A stretch of DNA of 64,000 nucleotides from an uncultured Dysosmobacter sp. (GTDB lineage: Bacteria; Bacillota; Clostridia; Oscillospirales; Oscillospiraceae). A program made the translations under genes and the position numbers. Each line of letters begins with the position of its first letter. Positions within the stretch are counted from its first letter, which is position 1. This document shows, piece after piece, positions 51,953 through 60,643 of this stretch. Below the pieces are notes generated by a model. It ran no database searches. It saw only the letters and a program-made list of their open reading frames with translations, and had not been told where the DNA came from. The stretch covers positions 62,001 to 126,000 of the forward strand of contig CAKTOO010000006.1 of the NCBI GenBank assembly GCA_934590165.1. The letters run 5' to 3'.

Positions 51953-51964
51953 CGGAGGGCCGTT

Positions 51965-53086
51965 ATGCATCTGGACAATCAACTGATCGCCTATGTGGTC
52001 CTGGCTTTGCTGGTGGCCCTGGTGGTGAGCTTTCTCATGACCCCGGTGGTCAAGACTTTCGCTTACAAGGTGGGCGCCATCGACGTGCCCAAGGACGCCC
52101 GCCGGATGCACAAGGTCCCCATTCCCCGTCTGGGCGGTCTGGCCATTTTTATCGGCTTCATGGTGAGCATCTTGCTGTTCGTGCCTATCACCTCTGAGAT
52201 GAAGAGCATCCTGCTGGGTGCCGTCATCATTGTGGTTCTGGGCGTGGTGGATGACATCATGGCCCTGCCCGCCATGCTGAAGTTCGTGGTGCAGATCGTG
52301 GCGGCGGCTATTCCCGCCACCCACGGCGTCACCATTCTGGCCTTCTCCAATCCCAACATTTTCTCGGATAATCTGTACTGGGTGCTGGGTGGCCTGTCTG
52401 TTCCTTTCACCATTCTCTGGATCGTGGCCATCACCAACTCCGTGAACCTCATTGACGGTCTGGACGGCCTTGCCAACGGTGTGTCCGCCATCTCCGCCAC
52501 CACCATGCTGGTCATCGCCCTGCTGGCCTCCGAGGCCCAGGTGGCCATCGTCATGGCGGCTCTGGTGGGCGCCTGCGTGGGCTTCATGCCGTACAACCTG
52601 AACCCCGCCAAAATGTTCATGGGTGACACGGGTGCCACCTTTCTTGGCTATATTCTGGCCACCATGTCCATCCAAGGCCTGTTCAAGTATTACGCTGTTA
52701 TTTCTTTCGTGGTGCCCTTCCTCATCCTGGGCCTGCCCATTTTCGACACGGCTTTCGCCTTCATCCGCCGCATCGCCCACGGCCAGAGCCCCATGCACGC
52801 CGACCGCAGCCATATCCACCATCGGCTCATTGACATGGGCCTGAGCCAGAAACAGGCGGTGGCCACGCTGTACGTCATCTCCGCCATTCTGGGCCTTTCC
52901 GCCGTGGTTCTGACCACCGGCGGCGAGGAAAAGGCCATGCTGTTCTTCGCGGCGCTGTGCATCGTGGCCGTGGTGGCCGCCCGGGTGGTTTTCCCCAAGG
53001 AGGTCAAGGAGGAGCTCCACGAAGAGCTGGAGGAACTGAAAGAACACGGGCACCATGAGGAGCCCGGGAAAGACGAGGAAGCATGA
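51965..53086 (+). CDS. tagO: Undecaprenyl-phosphate GlcNAc-1-phosphate transferase
   Basis: A 373-residue membrane enzyme with about eleven helices. It moves GlcNAc-1-phosphate from UDP-GlcNAc to undecaprenyl phosphate, the first step of teichoic acid linkage-unit and related polymers. Signature parts are MHKVPIPRLGGLAIFIGF, VLGVVDDIMALP (Mg-binding Asp pair), NSVNLIDGLDGLANG, KMFMGDTGATFLGY and HADRSHIHHRLIDMGLS. The tail is a charged Glu/His stretch. Its stop overlaps the mnaA start (ATGA). Confidence 0.94.
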   Translation: MHLDNQLIAYVVLALLVALVVSFLMTPVVKTFAYKVGAIDVPKDARRMHKVPIPRLGGLAIFIGFMVSILLFVPITSEMKSILLGAVIIVVLGVVDDIMALPAMLKFVVQIVAAAIPATHGVTILAFSNPNIFSDNLYWVLGGLSVPFTILWIVAITNSVNLIDGLDGLANGVSAISATTMLVIALLASEAQVAIVMAALVGACVGFMPYNLNPAKMFMGDTGATFLGYILATMSIQGLFKYYAVISFVVPFLILGLPIFDTAFAFIRRIAHGQSPMHADRSHIHHRLIDMGLSQKQAVATLYVISAILGLSAVVLTTGGEEKAMLFFAALCIVAVVAARVVFPKEVKEELHEELEELKEHGHHEEPGKDEEA

Positions 53087-54234
53087 GTATGGACAAGCTT
53101 CGTATTATGAGCGTCTTCGGCACCCGGCCGGAGGCTATTAAAATGTGCCCGCTGGTGAAGGAGCTAGCCTCCCATCCGGAGATTGAGAGCCTTTGCTGCG
53201 TCACTGCCCAGCACCGGCAGATGCTGGACAGCGTGCTGGAGGTCTTTGACCTGAAGCCGGACTACGACCTGAACATCATGACCCCCCGTCAGACCCTCTC
53301 CACCATCACCAGCAAATGCCTCACCGGTATGGATGAGGCCATTGAGACTCTGAAGCCGGACATGATCCTGGTCCACGGCGACACCTCCACCACCTTTGCC
53401 GGCGCCCTGTCCGCCTTTTACCACCAGGTGCCGGTGGGCCATGTGGAGGCAGGATTGCGAACTTACGACAAATATTCCCCCTTCCCGGAGGAGATGAACC
53501 GCAAGCTGGTGTCCGCCATTGCGGACCTGTACTTCTGCCCCACCGTCAATAACAAGCACAACCTCCTGAAAGAAGGCATCACCGACGGCCTGTTCGTCAC
53601 CGGCAACACGGTCATTGACGCTTTGAAAACTACCGTCCGGGAGGATTATACCTTTTCTACCGATGAACTGAACCACCTGCCCTACGGGGAAAAGAAAGTC
53701 CTCCTGGTCACCTGCCACCGGCGGGAGAATTACGGCGAGCCCATGAAACAGATTATGCTGGCCCTCCGGCAGATCGCAGAGCAGAACGAGGATGTGGAGC
53801 TGGTCTACCCGGTGCACCTCTCCCCGGTGGTGCGGGAGGCAGTGGACAAGTACCTGCGGGGCACGCCCCGGGTCCACCTCATTGATCCCCTGCCCGCTGA
53901 CGAGATGCACAACCTCATGGCCCGCTCCTATCTGGTACTGACGGATTCCGGCGGTCTCCAGGAGGAGGCGCCCGCCCTGGGCAAGCCCGTCTTGGTCATG
54001 CGCCGGGAGACAGAACGGCCCGAGGCTGTGGAGGCCGGCACGGTGAAGCTCTGCGGCGTGGTGCAGGACGATATCGTCACCATGACGGAGCGCCTCATCC
54101 ACGACCAGGAGGCCTACCGCAAAATGGCCCACGCCGTAAACCCCTACGGCGACGGCCATGCCTGCGAGCGTATCGCCCAGGCCATTCTCTGGCACTTTGG
54201 CCGGGGCGAAAAGCCGGCAGAGCTCAACGCATAA
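53083..54234 (+). CDS. mnaA: UDP-N-acetylglucosamine 2-epimerase
   Basis: A 383-residue non-hydrolysing epimerase that turns UDP-GlcNAc into UDP-ManNAc. Family motifs: VFGTRPEAIKMCPLVKEL, LVHGDTSTTFAGAL, VGHVEAGLRTYDKYSPFPEE, TCHRRENYG and LTDSGGLQEEAPALGKPVLVMR. UDP-ManNAc is the donor used by TagA, encoded near 18 kb, and tagO lies directly upstream, so the set fits linkage-unit synthesis for a wall polymer. Confidence 0.95.
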   Translation: MSMDKLRIMSVFGTRPEAIKMCPLVKELASHPEIESLCCVTAQHRQMLDSVLEVFDLKPDYDLNIMTPRQTLSTITSKCLTGMDEAIETLKPDMILVHGDTSTTFAGALSAFYHQVPVGHVEAGLRTYDKYSPFPEEMNRKLVSAIADLYFCPTVNNKHNLLKEGITDGLFVTGNTVIDALKTTVREDYTFSTDELNHLPYGEKKVLLVTCHRRENYGEPMKQIMLALRQIAEQNEDVELVYPVHLSPVVREAVDKYLRGTPRVHLIDPLPADEMHNLMARSYLVLTDSGGLQEEAPALGKPVLVMRRETERPEAVEAGTVKLCGVVQDDIVTMTERLIHDQEAYRKMAHAVNPYGDGHACERIAQAILWHFGRGEKPAELNA

Positions 54235-54264
54235 ACCTGCCGTCCCGCGGAAAGGAGGGTCCCC

Positions 54265-55017
54265 ATGGACAAGCGGACGCTGAATCGCATCACGGCGGTC
54301 TTTCTGACGCTGCTGGTCCTGGTGGTGGCCTTCATGCTTTCCGGCAGTTTCCGGCGGACCACCAGAGTGGTCCTGCCCCAGGAATCCCAACAGGATGAGC
54401 AAATTCCCGGCTTCCCCGGTGATTCCACGGACGCATTGACGGTGGTGTCTGTTGCGCCGGACACGGTACAGGCCGCCATAGAGACTCTGGCCCGGCCGGA
54501 GCAGTACCGCCAAACCGTCAGCGTGCAGCAGTTCTGGAGCGGCGAAAGCGGCACCGTGGAAACCACGGCGGCGGTCCTAACCCCCTGGAGCCGTCTGGAC
54601 CGCCAGTTGGCGGACGGCCGCCAGCGCCACGTTCTCACTAACGGGGAGACGACCTACATCTGGTATAACAGCGAGAAGTCCGTGCTCCGCGTCTCCGCCG
54701 GCTCCATTACCGCCGACATGGAGCAGTCCATCCCCACTTACGAGGATATTTTGCGTCTGCCGGTGGAGACCATCGCCGCCGCGGATTATCGCACCATCGG
54801 CGACCAGGTCAACTGTATTTTTGTGGAAACCGCCGCCGATGGGGCGGGCTATACTCTCCGCTACTGGGTCAGCGTGGACACCGGCCTATTAGTGGCGGCG
54901 GAAAAGCTCAGCGGCAAGGAGACTGTCTACCGGATGTGGCAGACCGCCATTGACCTGGCCCCGGCCTTCACGGACGAATTTACCCTGCCGGGCGGGACCG
55001 TCCTGGCTGAACCCTGA
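54265..55017 (+). CDS. Membrane-anchored secreted protein of unknown function
   Basis: A 250-residue protein with an N-terminal anchor (about 9-28, ITAVFLTLLVLVVAFMLSG) and no lipobox Cys. The extracellular part (about 55-250) has the feel of a LolA-like or sigma-E-regulator-like beta sheet: QQFWSGESGTVETTAAVL, TYIWYNSEKSVLRVSAG, YTLRYWVSVDTGLLVAAEKL. AAAGGAGGG precedes the ATG, 30 bases after mnaA. A role with the wall polymer genes before it is possible but not shown. Confidence 0.72.
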   Translation: MDKRTLNRITAVFLTLLVLVVAFMLSGSFRRTTRVVLPQESQQDEQIPGFPGDSTDALTVVSVAPDTVQAAIETLARPEQYRQTVSVQQFWSGESGTVETTAAVLTPWSRLDRQLADGRQRHVLTNGETTYIWYNSEKSVLRVSAGSITADMEQSIPTYEDILRLPVETIAAADYRTIGDQVNCIFVETAADGAGYTLRYWVSVDTGLLVAAEKLSGKETVYRMWQTAIDLAPAFTDEFTLPGGTVLAEP

Positions 55018-55021
55018 CTGA

Positions 55022-55048
55022 AAAAACACGCCGTAAAAGCGGCGTGTT
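55022..55048 (+). terminator. Terminator after the tagO-mnaA run
   Basis: AAAACACGCCG / CGGCGTGTTTT stem with a short loop and a T-run. Confidence 0.85.
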
Positions 55049-55075
55049 TTTCTTGCTGTGATGGACAATACAGCC

Positions 55076-55104
55076 TTGACAAGTCCCCCCGGAAAAGAGA
55101 TAAT
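55076..55104 (+). promoter_or_regulatory. Promoter of gltX
   Basis: TTGACA (55076-55081), 17-base spacer, GATAAT (55099-55104). Confidence 0.68.
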
Positions 55105-55148
55105 ATAGGGTGTTGTATTGTGTAAATTACTGGCATGGAGGTACATTC

Positions 55149-56639
55149 ATGGCGCTTGATATGAAGTTTTTTGACGAGATGGAAGCTCGTATCCCCAAGG
55201 GAAAGGTCCGTACCCGGTTCGCCCCCTCCCCCACCGGCTATATGCACGTGGGCAACCTGCGCACCGCCCTGTACACCTGGCTCATTGCCCGCCACAACCA
55301 CGGCACCTTTATCCTCCGCATTGAGGACACGGACCAGGGCCGTCTGGTGGAGGGCGCCACGGACGTCATCTACCGCACCCTGGCCGAATGCGGCCTCGAC
55401 CACGACGAAGGTCCCGATGTGGGCGGCCCCGTGGGTCCCTACATTCAGTCCGAGCGCCGGGGACTTTACGGCAAGTATGCCGAGCTGCTGGTGGAAAAGG
55501 GCGCGGCTTATTACTGCTTCTGCGAAAAGACAGAGTCCGAGGAGGATTCCGGTGAATGGGAGCGGGCGGACGATCCCTGCCGCAGCCTGAGTCCTGAGGA
55601 GGTCCAGGCCAATCTGGCCGCTGGCAAGCCCTATGTCATTCGCCAGCGCATCCCCCATGAGGGCACCACTACCTTCCACGATGTCAGCTTCGGCGACATT
55701 ACCGTGGAGAACAAGACTTTGGACGACCAGGTGCTGCTGAAGCGGGACGGCCTGCCCACCTATAACTTTGCCAACGTGGTGGATGACCACCTGATGGGCA
55801 TTACCCACGTGGTTCGGGGCAGCGAGTACCTGTCCTCCGCCCCCAAGTACAATCTTCTGTACGAGGCCTTCGGCTGGGACATTCCCACCTACGTTCACTG
55901 CTCCCCCGTCATGCGGGACCAGCACAACAAAATGAGCAAGCGCCACGGCGACCCCTCTTACGAGGACCTGATCGCTAAGGGCTATCTGACCCCCGCCGTT
56001 TTGAACTATGTGGCACTGTTGGGCTGGGCGCCCAAGGGCGAGCGCAGCGAGCAGGAGATCTTCTCCCTGGAGGAGCTGGTGGATGCTTTCGACATTGCCG
56101 GCATTTCCAAGTCTCCCGCCATTTTTGACATTGTCAAGCTGGAGCACTTCAACGCCCTCTACCTCCGTGCCCTGCCGGCGGAGGAGTTTGCCAAGGTGGC
56201 GGAGCCCTACATCCGTCAAAGTGTGAAGAACCCCGCCATTGACACCTCCGCCATTGCCGCTTTGCTGCAGGCCCGGTGCGAAAAGCTGACGGATATCCCT
56301 GAGAAGGTGGATTTCTTTGATGCTTTACCGGAATACAGTGTGGAGTTTTACACCAACAAGAAATCCAAAACCGACTCCACCGTTTCCGCCGCCATGCTGG
56401 AGGCCGTCATCCCCGCTCTGGAGGCACTCCCCGATTGGACCATGGACACCGTCCATGATACCCTCATCGGCTTGGCCGCGTCTTTGGGCGTGAAGAACGC
56501 CACCCTCATGTGGCCCGTCCGCATCGCCGTGGCCGGCAAGCTGGTGACTCCCGGCGGTGCCGTGGAGCTGTGCCATATTCTCGGAAAGGATGAGACCCTG
56601 CGCCGCCTGCGTGTGGGCCTTGACATGCTGAAACAATGA
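55149..56639 (+). CDS. gltX: Glutamyl-tRNA synthetase
   Basis: A 496-residue class I synthetase: RTRFAPSPTGYMHVGNLRTA carries the HIGH region and DQHNKMSKRHGDPSYEDLI the KMSKS region, and the C-terminal anticodon domain follows. The zinc-site Cys set seen in some GluRS is not obvious. Whether it is discriminating, or also charges tRNA-Gln with Glu, cannot be read here. CATGGAGG precedes the ATG. Its stop overlaps the SpoIIM-family start (ATGA). Confidence 0.96.
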   Translation: MALDMKFFDEMEARIPKGKVRTRFAPSPTGYMHVGNLRTALYTWLIARHNHGTFILRIEDTDQGRLVEGATDVIYRTLAECGLDHDEGPDVGGPVGPYIQSERRGLYGKYAELLVEKGAAYYCFCEKTESEEDSGEWERADDPCRSLSPEEVQANLAAGKPYVIRQRIPHEGTTTFHDVSFGDITVENKTLDDQVLLKRDGLPTYNFANVVDDHLMGITHVVRGSEYLSSAPKYNLLYEAFGWDIPTYVHCSPVMRDQHNKMSKRHGDPSYEDLIAKGYLTPAVLNYVALLGWAPKGERSEQEIFSLEELVDAFDIAGISKSPAIFDIVKLEHFNALYLRALPAEEFAKVAEPYIRQSVKNPAIDTSAIAALLQARCEKLTDIPEKVDFFDALPEYSVEFYTNKKSKTDSTVSAAMLEAVIPALEALPDWTMDTVHDTLIGLAASLGVKNATLMWPVRIAVAGKLVTPGGAVELCHILGKDETLRRLRVGLDMLKQ

Positions 56640-57259
56640 GTCAGCTGGAACGCCAGTTTCAAATTCTGGCCGATCACTGGCACAGAGGCTTTGGCCAGGA
56701 AGTCAAACGCTCTGCCATTGCCTTTTGTCTGCTGGTATTGATCTTTTTCGGTGCCTGCATGGTGTCTCCTTCCCTGCGGGAACTGCTGGCAAATCAGGTG
56801 CTGCCCCTGTTTGGCGGCATGGACATCTCCAATGAGGACGGGTCTTTTTCCGCCCTGGCGCTGTTTTCCAACAATGTGCGGGCTTGCTCCGTCACCATGG
56901 TGTACGGCCTGCTGCCTTACGTGCAGCTGTCCGCATTGGCGCTGGGCATCAACGCCATGGTCATTGGTTTTCTGGCGTCCTACTATTTTATCTCCGGCAT
57001 CTCTCCCCTGACGTTTTTGCTGGGCATCCTGCCCCACGGTATTTTTGAGCTGCCGGCCTTGGTGTTGGCCTTTGCCATGGGGCTGTATGTCTGCGGCCAA
57101 ATGACTCGCCGCTGCCGACACGATGAGACCGCATTGCCCCTATGGGACTGCGTGACACTGATGAGCTGGCTGCTGCTTCTGGTCCTGATCCCCCTGCTGG
57201 CGGTGGCTGCCGCCATGGAGGCCTATGTGACGCCTCTGCTTCTTTCCCTGGCGATGTGA
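56636..57259 (+). CDS. SpoIIM-family (DUF95) membrane protein
   Basis: A 207-residue protein with about five membrane helices. ALFSNNVRACSVTMVYGLLP and LGILPHGIFELPALVLAFAMG are the conserved SpoIIM/DUF95 segments, the latter containing the P-H-G-x2-E motif. In sporulators SpoIIM works with SpoIID and SpoIIP during engulfment, but DUF95 also includes non-sporulation paralogues. Coupling to gltX rather than to sporulation genes leaves its identity as SpoIIM uncertain. Confidence 0.82.
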   Translation: MSQLERQFQILADHWHRGFGQEVKRSAIAFCLLVLIFFGACMVSPSLRELLANQVLPLFGGMDISNEDGSFSALALFSNNVRACSVTMVYGLLPYVQLSALALGINAMVIGFLASYYFISGISPLTFLLGILPHGIFELPALVLAFAMGLYVCGQMTRRCRHDETALPLWDCVTLMSWLLLLVLIPLLAVAAAMEAYVTPLLLSLAM

Positions 57260-57302
57260 TTTTGAATTTCTTTGAATTTCAGATAAAGGACTGTATATCG
57301 AT

Positions 57303-58310
57303 ATGAGTAAACTCATCATTCCTGCCGGTTACCAGATGCCCCTGACCAACAATGAATTGCAGCGGGCCATCGAGCTCATCCACGAGGAATTTCAGCACAG
57401 CCTGTCCGTCCGTCTGAACCTGCACCGGGTCTCCGCTCCCTTGTTCGTGGACGGCAGCACTGGTTTGAACGATGACCTCAACGGTGTAGAGCGGGCCGTG
57501 ACCTTTGACATTCCCGATGTGGGCACCGACGGCCAGGTGGTCCACTCCCTGGCCAAGTGGAAGCGTCTGGCCCTGAAGCGGTATGAATTCAAGGTGGGCA
57601 CCGGCCTTTACACCGATATGAACGCCATCCGCCGGGACGAGGAGGTGGATAACCTCCACTCCATCTATGTGGACCAGTGGGACTGGGAAAAACACATCGA
57701 CGTGACGAACCGGAACATGCAGTATTTGAAGGACACGGTCCGGGACATCGTGGGCGCCATCTGTGACACCTCCGCCGCTTTACGGAACGCCTATCCTGTG
57801 CTGACCTTCAAGCCGGAGCGGGATGTACATTTCATTACCACCCAGGAGCTGGAGGACCGTTACCCCGATCTGACGCCCAACGAGCGGGAAACGGAGATCT
57901 GCCGCCAGTACCGCACGGTGTTTCTTATGCAGATCGGCAAGACCCTCCACTCCGGCCAGAAGCACGATGGCCGCGCTCCCGACTACGATGACTGGAACCT
58001 CAACGGCGACATTCTCATGTGGAACCCCGTTCTGGAGCGGAGCTTTGAGCTTTCTTCCATGGGCATCCGCGTGGATGCCGCCGCTCTGGACCGTCAGTTG
58101 ACAGAGGCCCATTGCGACCACCGCCGCAAGCTGCCCTTCCACCAGATGCTGCTGAATGGCCAGCTGCCCCAGTCCATCGGCGGCGGCATCGGCCAGTCTC
58201 GCCTGTGCATGCTGCTGCTGGGCACCTGCCACATCGGTGAGGTCCAGGTCAGCCTGTGGGACCAGGAAACCGTGGAAGCCTGTGAAAAAGCTGGTATCAC
58301 GCTACTGTAA
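57303..58310 (+). CDS. asnA: Aspartate-ammonia ligase (asparagine synthetase A)
   Basis: A 335-residue class II synthetase-like enzyme that makes Asn from Asp, ammonia and ATP. Family pieces: LSVRLNLHRVSAPLFVDG, VVHSLAKWKRLALKRYEF, IYVDQWDWEK and the ending QSIGGGIGQSRLCMLLLG. Length matches E. coli AsnA. The ribosome site is weak (AGGA). A perfect long hairpin terminator follows. Confidence 0.96.
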   Translation: MSKLIIPAGYQMPLTNNELQRAIELIHEEFQHSLSVRLNLHRVSAPLFVDGSTGLNDDLNGVERAVTFDIPDVGTDGQVVHSLAKWKRLALKRYEFKVGTGLYTDMNAIRRDEEVDNLHSIYVDQWDWEKHIDVTNRNMQYLKDTVRDIVGAICDTSAALRNAYPVLTFKPERDVHFITTQELEDRYPDLTPNERETEICRQYRTVFLMQIGKTLHSGQKHDGRAPDYDDWNLNGDILMWNPVLERSFELSSMGIRVDAAALDRQLTEAHCDHRRKLPFHQMLLNGQLPQSIGGGIGQSRLCMLLLGTCHIGEVQVSLWDQETVEACEKAGITLL

Positions 58311-58320
58311 AGGAATATTA

Positions 58321-58377
58321 CATCACATAAAAAGCATCCGTTTTCCACGTTGGAAAACGGATGCTTTTTATGTGATG
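58321..58377. terminator. Long perfect bidirectional terminator
   Basis: A 27-bp perfect inverted repeat (58321-58347 with 58351-58377) with a CGT loop and A/T runs on both flanks, between convergent asnA and glycosyltransferase genes. The minus-strand gene's stop codon is inside it. Confidence 0.88.
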
Positions 58378-59552
58378 CAGCAGGAAAAGATCCATTCCGC
58401 CGCTTTCGGCGCGCCTCCCGCAATACGAAAGCTCTGTGCGATCCGGTTTGTTTTCTGCCGGAAGGAATCATCAGACAGCACTTTTTGAAGGGCCTCCCCA
58501 ATGTCCTTTGGCTTTTCCGAAGTCAATCGCAAGCCCATCCCCAACTCCTCCATGCGGTCCGCTACTGCCGCTTCCTCGCTCTGCTGCGGGTCCAGCACCG
58601 TGGGAACACCGTACCAAATAGCCTCGCTGACGCTGTTCATACCGCAGTGGGTCAAAAACACATCCGCCCGGCGCAGCACGGACAACTGGTCCACCCGTTC
58701 CTCCACTTGAATATAAGGAGGCAGTGGCCCCAATGCAGCCAAATTTTCAGCTGTCCCCACCGACAGCACAGCATCTACATCCATATCTTTCAGAACAGCC
58801 GCACAGTTTCTGCAAAAACAGTTTCTGCAAAAGCTTTTGCGGTCGTACATGACTGTTCCCAGGGATACATACACCAGAGGCCGGATCTTGCACGGCAGCG
58901 GTTCATTCCGTTCCGGCACAGACGGTCCCACGAAGGCGTACCGCTCTGAAAAGGTTTCAGCCATGGGCTGAAAGACCCGTGAGGTATCGACAATGGTGTT
59001 GGTCTCATTGTCGTTCTGCAGCAGGTCTGTGACCTTTTTCACCATATATCCGTGCTGTCGCAGCAGGGCCATTTTCCTGCTGATTCGAGGCATCCCCAGC
59101 AAAGACCATAGCAGTTCCTCGGCCTTGGGTTTCATCAGCCGGGCAGAGTATTGGTGGAAAGCAAACGTGGTGGTAGAGCATACATAGGGAATGCCCAGCT
59201 TTCCGGCAAACAGCTTTCCCCAAAAGCAAACCGAGTCCGACACGATGACATCCGGCTGAAAATCCTCCAGTTCCCGACAGACCTTCTCCTCCAGGGTCAG
59301 CGTGGTGTCCGTCACCATCTCCACCAGGGCCGCGAAATCCCGTCCCAACTTTTTGTCCAGGTTCCCGGGTGCCGGCGGTATGGCACCGTCGCAGCAAATC
59401 ACCTCCGCCCCGGTGGCCTCCAGCTTCTCCCGGAAGGGCGCAAAGGAATAATAGCGCACCTGGTGCCCCATGGCCGTCAACTGCCGCACCACCTCCACAG
59501 TGGGGTTGGTATGCCCCCAGGCGGGAATGCAGAAAAACACGATCCTGCTCAT
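58368..59552 (-). CDS. MGT-type glycosyltransferase (GT1 family)
   Basis: A 394-residue GT-B enzyme like macrolide and plant UGT glycosyltransferases: N-terminal IVFFCIPAWGHTNPTVEVVR with the acceptor His, C-terminal donor site VFLTHCGMNSVSEAIWYGVP followed by DQ-like DPQQSEEA. The donor is probably a UDP-sugar; the acceptor (lipid, antibiotic or other small molecule) is unknown. The segment SFCRNCFCRNC near residue 243 comes from a 15-base tandem duplication. Its ATG overlaps the stop of the AbrB-like gene (ATGA). Confidence 0.88.
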   Translation of the reverse strand: MSRIVFFCIPAWGHTNPTVEVVRQLTAMGHQVRYYSFAPFREKLEATGAEVICCDGAIPPAPGNLDKKLGRDFAALVEMVTDTTLTLEEKVCRELEDFQPDVIVSDSVCFWGKLFAGKLGIPYVCSTTTFAFHQYSARLMKPKAEELLWSLLGMPRISRKMALLRQHGYMVKKVTDLLQNDNETNTIVDTSRVFQPMAETFSERYAFVGPSVPERNEPLPCKIRPLVYVSLGTVMYDRKSFCRNCFCRNCAAVLKDMDVDAVLSVGTAENLAALGPLPPYIQVEERVDQLSVLRRADVFLTHCGMNSVSEAIWYGVPTVLDPQQSEEAAVADRMEELGMGLRLTSEKPKDIGEALQKVLSDDSFRQKTNRIAQSFRIAGGAPKAAEWIFSCCIT

Positions 59553-59761
59553 GTGGGGTCCTCCCCGCTGAGAATAGCGTCAAACTGCCGGAACAGCACA
59601 TCGTCCTTGGTGATGGCGATTCCCTGCTTTTCATCAGCCAATACCAGCAGCGTATCGCCCGGGTGAATGTCAAACAGGTCCCGCACCCCTTTCGGAATCA
59701 CAATTTGTCCTCTTTCTCCCACGCGGACCGTACCGGCAAATTTTCCCTTCGACTGTTTCAT
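59549..59761 (-). CDS. AbrB/MazE/SpoVT-family regulator
   Basis: A 70-residue protein with a swapped-hairpin AbrB domain: TVRVGERGQIVIPKGVRDLF, IHPGDTLLVLADEKQGIAI. The C-terminal 20 residues are short and acidic. It is co-transcribed with, and overlaps, the glycosyltransferase gene, so it is probably its regulator. GGGAGGAA precedes the ATG. Confidence 0.88.
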   Translation of the reverse strand: MKQSKGKFAGTVRVGERGQIVIPKGVRDLFDIHPGDTLLVLADEKQGIAITKDDVLFRQFDAILSGEDPT

Positions 59762-59806
59762 AACGCGTTCCTCCCGCGAGTATGTAAATTCATATTTTTC
59801 ATACTT

Positions 59807-59835
59807 TTATTACATCTGCGAAAAGCAGTTGTCAA
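59807..59835 (-). promoter_or_regulatory. Promoter of the AbrB-glycosyltransferase pair
   Basis: Minus-strand TTGACA (59830-59835), 17-base spacer, TAATAA (59807-59812). The AT-rich leader downstream has GTATG/CATAC half-sites that may be an AbrB-type target. Confidence 0.6.
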
Positions 59836-59860
59836 TCCCAAACACACAAGCTCTGGCAAA

Positions 59861-59895
59861 AAAACAGTACTGCCGGTTTTCGGCAGTACTGTTTT
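59861..59895. terminator. Terminator after the V-type ATP synthase operon
   Basis: Perfect 15-bp stem (59861-59875 with 59881-59895) with A and T runs on the two sides, so it is functional on the minus strand after atpD. Confidence 0.85.
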
Positions 59896-59914
59896 TCAAT
59901 AAAGTAAATTAGCT

Positions 59915-60628
59915 TTACACCTGCTGTGGTGCCTCATTGGCAGCGTTGTACGCCTCCAGCAGCTTTTCATCCCGCTGGCGCTTTTCCTCGATGGACTGGA
60001 CCAGCAGCATGTCCTTCACCTTCATGAGGCGAGTGGTGGTGGAACGGTCGTTTTCATCCAGCTTCATGGAGATATAGCGGATTGCCTCCTGGGTGTTGGG
60101 GATCATCACATACTCCAGGGCGTTGACGCGGCGGCGGGTCTTTTCGATCTCCTCCGCCATGAGCTGAGCGGACTTTTCGATCTCTGCCAGCTTCAGCATC
60201 TTCTGGAACACCTTGCCCAGAGCATCCACCGCCGTATCCAGTTCGCCGGAGGTGGCGGCAAAGCCATAGGGATAAATGTCGGCGTCCGACTTTGTCTTAG
60301 TCTGGAAGTGATACACCGGCACATTAACGGACATGATGTTCTGGCTGGTCATGGTCAGCTCCACACTCTGCTTAGGATACAGCAACGCCTGCTCCAAAGC
60401 CTCGGAGGACATGAGGGCGGAGGCAACGGTAAAGGACTTGTGCACCGTCATCAGCTCCTCTTCCACTTCAGCTCGAAGGGCGCGGACCTCCCGGACCGTG
60501 TCCAGGAACTGCTTCATAAGCTCATCTCGCTTGTCCTTCAGCAGCTTGTGGCCCCGCTGGGCGGTGCGCAGCTTGCCTTTCAGGCGGGTCAGCTCCATAC
60601 GGGTGGGGTTCACCGTGATATTCGCCAT
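59915..60628 (-). CDS. atpD: V-type ATP synthase subunit D
   Basis: A 237-residue central-stalk subunit, almost all coiled coil: VNPTRMELTRLKGKLRTAQR at the start, LLKDKRDELMKQF, and RRRVNALEYVMIPNTQEAIR near the end, the standard family signature. It couples the A3B3 head to the membrane rotor. Last gene of the operon, 15 bases after atpB. Confidence 0.96.
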   Translation of the reverse strand: MANITVNPTRMELTRLKGKLRTAQRGHKLLKDKRDELMKQFLDTVREVRALRAEVEEELMTVHKSFTVASALMSSEALEQALLYPKQSVELTMTSQNIMSVNVPVYHFQTKTKSDADIYPYGFAATSGELDTAVDALGKVFQKMLKLAEIEKSAQLMAEEIEKTRRRVNALEYVMIPNTQEAIRYISMKLDENDRSTTTRLMKVKDMLLVQSIEEKRQRDEKLLEAYNAANEAPQQV

Positions 60629-60643
60629 TGGTTGCCCCCTCCT

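Noticed and set aside
50882..53056. A 724-codon minus-strand frame covering trpS and tagO
   Set aside because: Both plus-strand genes are complete and motif-rich. The minus-strand product is His/Gly/Gln-rich without signals.
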